This document shows, piece by piece, positions 57,981 through 64,000 of a stretch of DNA of 64,000 nucleotides. Positions within the stretch are counted from its first letter, which is position 1, and each line of letters starts with the position of its first letter. The position numbers and the translations under genes are program-made. This DNA comes from Lycocorax pyrrhopterus obiensis (lineage: Eukaryota > Chordata > Aves > Passeriformes > Paradisaeidae): contig JACSVZ010000027.1 of the NCBI GenBank assembly GCA_014706295.1, forward strand, positions 4,568,924-4,632,923. The letters run 5' to 3'. Under the pieces are notes generated by a model that worked only from the letters and a program-made list of their open reading frames with translations, was not told where the DNA came from and did not search any database.

Positions 57981-59865
57981 CAGAGGGAAACATTTCCTAT
58001 GGGCACAGCAGCCAGGGCAGGGCCAGGGGCCCAGCAAGGAGAAGGTCTCCAACCCTCACAGTGCTCCAGGGCACTCACACCCAGCCCCAGCCCAGGGAAA
58101 GCACAGCACTGATGGAAATCCGTGAAGCTCCTTTTCCTCCAGCAGCACAGGCACTCACCCACATCAGAGGGCCCCACGATTTCCAGCTACAACATCGTGG
58201 AAAATCACAGCCTGCAGCAAAAAATAGCTGGTCTCATTCTTTTGCCAATCTCCAGGATACTGCTGGGCTGGAGTCCTGGGGAAGGAGAGAAGGAAGGGGA
58301 GGAATGACTCTGCTCTGTCTGCTCTCCATCCCTCCCCCATCCCTGGGACACATTCCTGCAGATGTCAAGGTAGACAGAGCTGCCTCAAACAAGCCCAGGA
58401 CCTGGGGCGTAGTTTCTTCATGTGCTCAGCTCGTCCAATTAGCCAGATTTACTGCAGCCCTGAGAGGCAGCTCAGCCTCTCCCGTGGATCCAGGCTGCCC
58501 CAAACATGAGGTGAAAACTTCCCTTCACTTCCAGCTCCAGAGGGACAGCACGAACTGGCCTTACAGTGCTTTGTGTGATGGAGCTGCTCCCAGGAGATCC
58601 CTGAGGCTGCTCCCCCACCAGCCAGACCTTCCACAGCTCTGGCACATCCTCACCCACCCTCACCCAGCCCTGCTCCCTCCCATTCACCCACAGACCCGTC
58701 ACACACACCCTGACAGCTGGGGCTCTGCCCATCCCACTCACTCCTCCCCTGTATCCCCAGCTTCGGCTTGAAATTGATGAAAAAATCACATCTTTGTGCA
58801 AGAAAACCTTCTGAGACCTTTGCCACAGGCCTTAGACTGCCCTAAGTGGCTTAGGTGAAGACTGCACAGATCCCTAAATGGCATCTGGAAATCATTTTCC
58901 CACTAAGAGCTGATGGCTGATGGGAAAAGTGTCCTACTGGACCAGACTTGGATTTTCCTTCAGAAGAGAGTAGGGATGACTTGGAACAGGGGTGACACGG
59001 ACAGAAGAGCAGAAGGTGAACAGAGAACACTTTAAAACTGCATCCTGAGCTCTGTAAGCCCAGAGCAGTGACCCCACATGATGCCAACACTATTTCAGGC
59101 AAATCTGTGCCAGTCCGACATAATAAACTCCTTGTATTTACTGAAGTTTGGGATGGGTTTCGTTGCTCCCTCTCTGTGCTCCACGTTGCCATAGCCACTA
59201 AAACCCATGTGTTAGGCCTTCATTAGGGGATTTTTTTTTTCTGAACCTCTCCTTGGCAAAATACAGGAAAGGTCTGAAAATCGAATGGAGTTTGAAGTGT
59301 GAGGTGCAGAAGGAATTGAAGGAGATGACAGTGAAAGGAAGATGTCTTTATTGGCAGTCTGTAACTGCTCCAGTTCGTGGGCACCCAGGCACTGAGGGGA
59401 GGTGTCCTTGGAGGATTTCTGGCAGTGCTGGAGGAGCCAGCGCTTCCATCTCACTCATTTCCTGCGGTCCCCCGGCCCCAGAGCAGGGTATTTGTGACTA
59501 GAAAGGAGGAGAACAGCTGAACCTCGGGCAGCACCATTTATCCTCCTTCTGCCCTTCCAATACGAAATCTGGGATTCCAGTTCTGCTCCTCTCAGTGTTT
59601 ATCAAGCCTGTGATCTGTGGCTGTCCCTTGATGTCCCAGCTCAGGGCTGCATGGAGGGGGAGGCAGCTCCTTCCTGGAGGAGCTCATGGGATACACACAG
59701 GAAATGTGATTTCCCCAGGTTTACAAGAAAGAAATGCAGGGACAGATAAAGAACCTGGGCCAGCAAAATCATGTGAGGCATTCTTGGGAAAAGTTGAGAA
59801 GACAACATAAGTTTCTTGATTTGGATCTGAAAACGGGTACTACACTGCTGATGTTCTAAAATGCA

Positions 59866-59960
59866 ACCTTTTGGTTTTAATAAAATATATATTTTGTTTT
59901 TAAAGAAAATCAGATTTTTTAAAAAAACATATATTTTGTTTTTCCTTTTTAAAGGAAAAA
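59866..59960. repeat. AT-rich tract with a duplicated ATATATTTTGTTTTT segment
   Basis: CATATATTTTGTTTTTCC near 59928 repeats ATATATATTTTGTTTTTAAA near 59884, with A/T-rich sequence between them and a TTTTTAAAGGAAAA end. Confidence 0.7.
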
Positions 59961-62884
59961 CCAGAAATCCCAGTGCCTTGGCCACAAGACTGGGATATTG
60001 CAGGAAATTGGCTGAAAAGAATTTCTACCATCACTGGAAAACAAAAAATATCCCAAGTGGAGGAATTCTACGTCGTCAGCTTAGAACAGTTTGCAAATAA
60101 ATGGAGTGAGGTAAAGGCTATTTGCATGAAAAAAGGAGCCGTAAAGTTATTGCTAAAACACTAAAAGCAGTGGCAAAGGGTTTTGCTAAACTCAGAGGTT
60201 TTTATTGCCATCACCTCAGCAGCCACCAGATCCTTCTTTAAAGCCTGACTTCCCTCTGCTTTCCACCCACGTCTTTGGCAAAGGGAAACTTCAGAAAGAA
60301 ACCATCAAGTAGAAGCTGCGTCCTGGTGCTCAGCTGAGCAGGGGAAGGTCCCTTTTCCTGCAGCCGGGGGTGCTTTCCCTGCGGGCAGCTCTCCTGCGGG
60401 CACCTGAGGGCTCCACAGCTCATCCGCAGGCAGGGAGAGGGGAAAGGCAGCCTTGGCCCCAGCCTGCTCTGGGCTCACGGGGAGGCGGCACTGGAGCTGT
60501 GCTGGGGCGAGCTGGGGGACGAGGAACGTGGGGTGTGGGGTGGCTGCAGGGCCCCCCCAGGCACTGGTGTGGACCACAGGGAGAAGAGCCGCAGGAACAC
60601 AGAGCAGTGTCCCTGTCCCAAGGGATGAACACCCCCGAGAACCCGCCCTGCCCCGGGGTTGTCACAGGACGGCTCTGCCCAGGTAAGACCTGGGTGGGCC
60701 CAGGTGGCACCAACTCAACCTTCAACCAGAGGTGAAGAGCCAGGAACAGCAGAGGAGCAGAGCCTGCAAGAGCCAGAGGGAGCACAAGGATCCAGGAGAG
60801 AGGTTTGGCCGAGAAAAATGAGGAACAGGGAAGTTCAGAGGGAATGTTGATGTTACCTGCCACAGGTTAGCAGCAAACAGAGCCCCCAGAAACACTCAGG
60901 ATTTCAGTAGTTTAAGATGGAAGGAGTCAGACAGTTCATCAGGTTTTGAGGAAGGATTTCCTCAGCTCTTTACAGATTTTCTGTAATTATTTGCTTTAGG
61001 ACTGATGACTAGAGCCATCAGAGTACTAATGTCCTATTTTACCTCCACTTTAGACTCTAAGACCAAAATTTAGGTCTTCAAACCAACAAACCCAGCTTGT
61101 TTTAGGACCTGAAACCCCTTTAAAGACCATTGTCCGAGAAATCCACCTCCAGTTCCTGCTCCTGGCCATGCCCAGAAGTGAAATTCCACCTTTAGCAGCC
61201 ACTGATGCCACCTTCCACCTGTGACCTGGGGTGGACCTGCAGGTGCAGCCCTCTGACCCCTCTCACTGCTTAGTGCTGCACCACAGGCCTTGCACATCCC
61301 CTGCCATCCCCAAAACTCTGAGCCAGGGGTCTAAACCCCCTGTGAGAGCTCATCCCAGTCACCCATCTCCTGCCCTTGGCTGTGAGCTGTGGCTTGTCCT
61401 CTTCACATCAGCCTGACCGTGGGGTGACTCCACCAGGAGGGGTCTGAGCTCCCGGAGTCTCACGCTCCTCGGGGGTTCCACTCATTGAAATCCATGCTGA
61501 GAACAAATCCAGGACACTCCACGGTCCCATCACCTTCCCCAGGCACTCGGTTTCTTCCTGCTCGTAGATTCGGATGGAGAAAGGAAGAAAAGCTAAAAAA
61601 AGGCAAAGTCGCAACGTTAGAGCCCAAGGGCAAGGAGAGGCACGTTTCCAAGGTGATCACAATGCTCCTTTGCTGGAGTGCTGTTGGAATAAACCAAAGG
61701 ATCCCTTTGGATGCCTCGGCACCTCTGCAGTGCCACAATGTCCCACAGCACACGAGGACCTCTGTGCCGGCGTTGTAAAGGCAGCGGGGCTTTTCTCGAG
61801 CAGCCAAACCTCTGACTTCCTCAATTCCTTTCATTTCTGGGCATATTGAAACTGGGCTATGAGAGTCAATATTGCCAAACTAGACAGAGTGATGTGATTG
61901 AAAAGACCCTCAGTTAATAAAACTGTCACTCAGCAGCACAAGGAGGTATCTATGAGGGAAATTTTGAAATTGTACTCTTTTGGGTAACTGTCATTTGCTC
62001 TTAGAAATTACATTTAAAATTAATGTTTGCTGTAGAACTTATAAATATTTGTTCAGGCTAGCATGAAATATGCCCAGGATAATTTTAGCATGTACGCATC
62101 AGATTTTCGTTTCACAGCGGAGAAGACTCAAAGTGAGTCTGTTCCCCTCACAGACAATGGAGTCTTCATCCCTGGGAGACAGGTCCTCCTCCCTGGGGAG
62201 CCGTGCCTGCCATCCCAAGGCTTTGGGGATCAAGGCTGCCACAACCAAAGACACAGCTGAGAACTGCCATTGTTTTTCTGCTCATTTCTCTGGGAGAAAC
62301 TCGGAGCCAGGAGTCTCTTGTGGGTAGGTTAGGGACAGGAAGGACCTTCTGCCCCCAGGATCTCCAATCCAACCAACCCCAGGCACGCTCCAAACACAGT
62401 CTCCTCACAAAAGGTGGGACGACACAAATGATGCTGGGACAAACAGATGTTCAGAGCAGAGAGAGCAGTGGAATGGAGAAGTTAAAGGAGTGGGGGGATG
62501 AGCAACTTCAGAAACTTCCTCAGACACTTGTTGGAGCCATGGACAGCATTGCCATGAATTCAGTGTGCTTGGGATCAACCCTTCCCTGTGCATCTTTGAG
62601 AACCTGCCCGTGGCCACGTCTGTTTGGTGCTGGGTGGGCACAGGGGTGGGGTGGGAGCTTTGTATCTCTGCCCTTGTTGCAACACAGCCCTTCCCAAGGC
62701 ACTCTGAGATCCCTGCCCGACCACAACAGCAAATAAAGCCTCTGAGTTTGGTCTGGGGTCACTTTCCCTCCTGGTTCCTGCAGAGGAAGCACTTTGTAGC
62801 TCGTTATTGGCTTGGTTTATAAATCCTGCACCAAGAAGTGGATAAAGAGCATTTTGTGTTCCCCAGTGTCTGATGGACAGGGAT

Positions 62885-63030
62885 GTCTCAGCCACCATAG
62901 GATCATTAAGGTTGGAAAAACCTTCAAGACCATCAAGCTCAACCATTAACCCAGCACTGCCAGGTCCACCAAGACCTTGATGATGGTCTTCAACCAGCAG
63001 CTCAATTCAGATTTGAAAGGCTTTCCCCAG
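62885..63030 (-). mobile_element. CR1 LINE 3'-end fragment (minus orientation)
   Basis: CATAGGATCATTAAGGTTGG, AAAAACCTTCAAGACCATCA and AGCTCAACCATTAACCCAGC mark a distinct CR1 subfamily end in reverse. Confidence 0.85.
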
Positions 63031-64000
63031 CTGGATTTCCACAGTATCTGAGGTTTTTGTCCTCTCCCCTGGGCTCAGCCACCTGCAGCATCACCTGAGA
63101 CATCTCACTTCAGGCTCTCCATTTGCTGCCTCTCTAGCAGTGACACTTTAATGACAGAAATTCTGTCCCTTTGAATCCTTATTCTCTTTGTGCAGCTTCC
63201 AAACACCCACCAATACAAACTTGGGCAGCACTTCCAGTTGTGCTTTGGCCAGAGCAGCTCACAGGCACCTCAGTGCATTTCACACAGCCCAGGGCTGCCT
63301 TTGGGCGGTAAGGGAGGAGTGCCTGTGACCATTCCCTGGCCCTGGAATGGCACAGACAGGGGCACCTTCATCCATCCTGCTAAACTCCCTTCAGCTCCAG
63401 AACAGGTGGGTCATATCTTAAGGGATTATTAGGAATAGTTCGTGTCCCACACTAACCCCAAACTGGGACTAAAATCTCTTCAGGGCTGGGTAAATTGGCT
63501 GGGCCAGCTCCACACCAAGGGTCCATCTTCGTGGTGAAAGACATGGGCAGTAAATTTCGATATCTGGGAAAGATTTCTTGATGGCATTTAATTTACTGGA
63601 GCAGATTAAACCCACGTGTCCCCAAATGTCATTTGACAATCGCTGCTTTCTTAGACCCAGGCAACTGAGTTTGATAAAACCCATCTGGGTTCCAGGAAGA
63701 TTCGCCAGGACAGACTACACCCAACATCCCCTTTGGGATTCGAAATCCCACAAGAGAACAAGAATATTTAATATCTGTGGTGGGTCACAGTCAGCTGGAA
63801 AACCCATCGGAGTAAGCCTGGAGAAATTTGGCCTCACAGTCCTTGCAGCAGATGCAGGGAGTGATGGAGAGGGGAAGTGTGAGCAGCTGCTGAGCGTCCT
63901 CCCTTGGGCGTGGATGGCCAGGACACAACCACCACTCCTGAGAGCAGCCCTGCCCTGACTCGGCATCCAAACACACCAAAACCAGTGAGAACTGGGAATC

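Larger units (their letters stand above)
43931..64000. other. WNT9B upstream flank, no gene recognised
   Basis: Twenty kilobases hold CR1 fragments, simple repeats and one small CpG-rich patch (53236-53390), but no exon of a known family. WNT3, the expected head-to-head neighbour, was looked for through the sequence encoding its GYPIWW first-exon end and was not seen. A short 5' non-coding exon cannot be excluded. AATAAA motifs near 50089, 52955 and 62729 stand alone. Confidence 0.5.

Noticed and set aside
57749..58771. Plus-strand 340-codon frame
   Set aside because: It starts within a CR1 3' fragment and continues into unique GC-rich DNA with no recognisable domain.
62303..62420. Possible CR1 fragment (AGGAAGGACCTTCTGCCCCC, ATCCAACCAACCCCAGGCAC)
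   Set aside because: Too short and too diverged to separate from chance.
44800..64000. WNT3 first exon expected upstream of WNT9B
   Set aside because: No segment encoding the GYPIWW end of WNT3 exon 1, nor later WNT3 exons, was found by eye.

Overview
This window is vertebrate nuclear DNA, almost certainly from a bird. The evidence is one spliced gene with GT-AG introns, many short 3'-end fragments of CR1 LINEs (the main avian interspersed repeat), no Alu- or L1-like sequence that I recognise, and a GC-rich, repeat-dense, gene-sparse layout like that of an avian microchromosome. Nothing resembles bacterial operons, phage or CRISPR. I cannot name the species.

The only protein-coding gene I can support is WNT9B, on the minus strand. 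It has four coding exons: 43042-43121, 34185-34441, 28286-28551 and 26926-27402. They join in frame into 1080 nt, or 359 residues plus a TAG stop. The product is a complete secreted Wnt with a signal peptide, all 24 expected cysteines, the conserved N-glycosylation sequon in exon 2 and the acylated-serine motif in exon 4. The 5' end lies in a CpG island with a TATA-like CTTAAAGA box, GC boxes and a (TCCCG)n array. A 19-bp minisatellite of 28 in-register units starts about 245 bp upstream of the ATG. Intron 1 opens in a second GC-rich repeat. A well-formed polyadenylation site at 22045-22067 on the minus strand may end the WNT9B 3' UTR.

Layout: 1-22 kb holds no recognisable exon, with scattered CR1 fragments, a TG-rich repeat, an isolated CpG-rich patch near 16.3 kb and AT-rich blocks that could be conserved regulatory DNA. 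22-27 kb is the possible WNT9B 3' UTR, with a CR1 copy and a large GGAT microsatellite. 27-43 kb is WNT9B. 43-44 kb is the promoter and minisatellite. 44-64 kb is upstream flank with CR1 fragments, a second small CpG-rich patch near 53.3 kb and a CR1 copy invaded by an (ATGGG)n array.

In other amniotes WNT9B lies head-to-head with WNT3 and upstream of GOSR2. By that order WNT3 should lie beyond the right end and GOSR2 beyond the left end. I found no exon of either. The long open frames near 42-44 kb, 22.9 kb, 1.5-2.2 kb and 53.9 kb come from repeats, not genes. I see no clearly new biological system. The most unusual structure is the stack of GC-rich tandem repeats around WNT9B exon 1.
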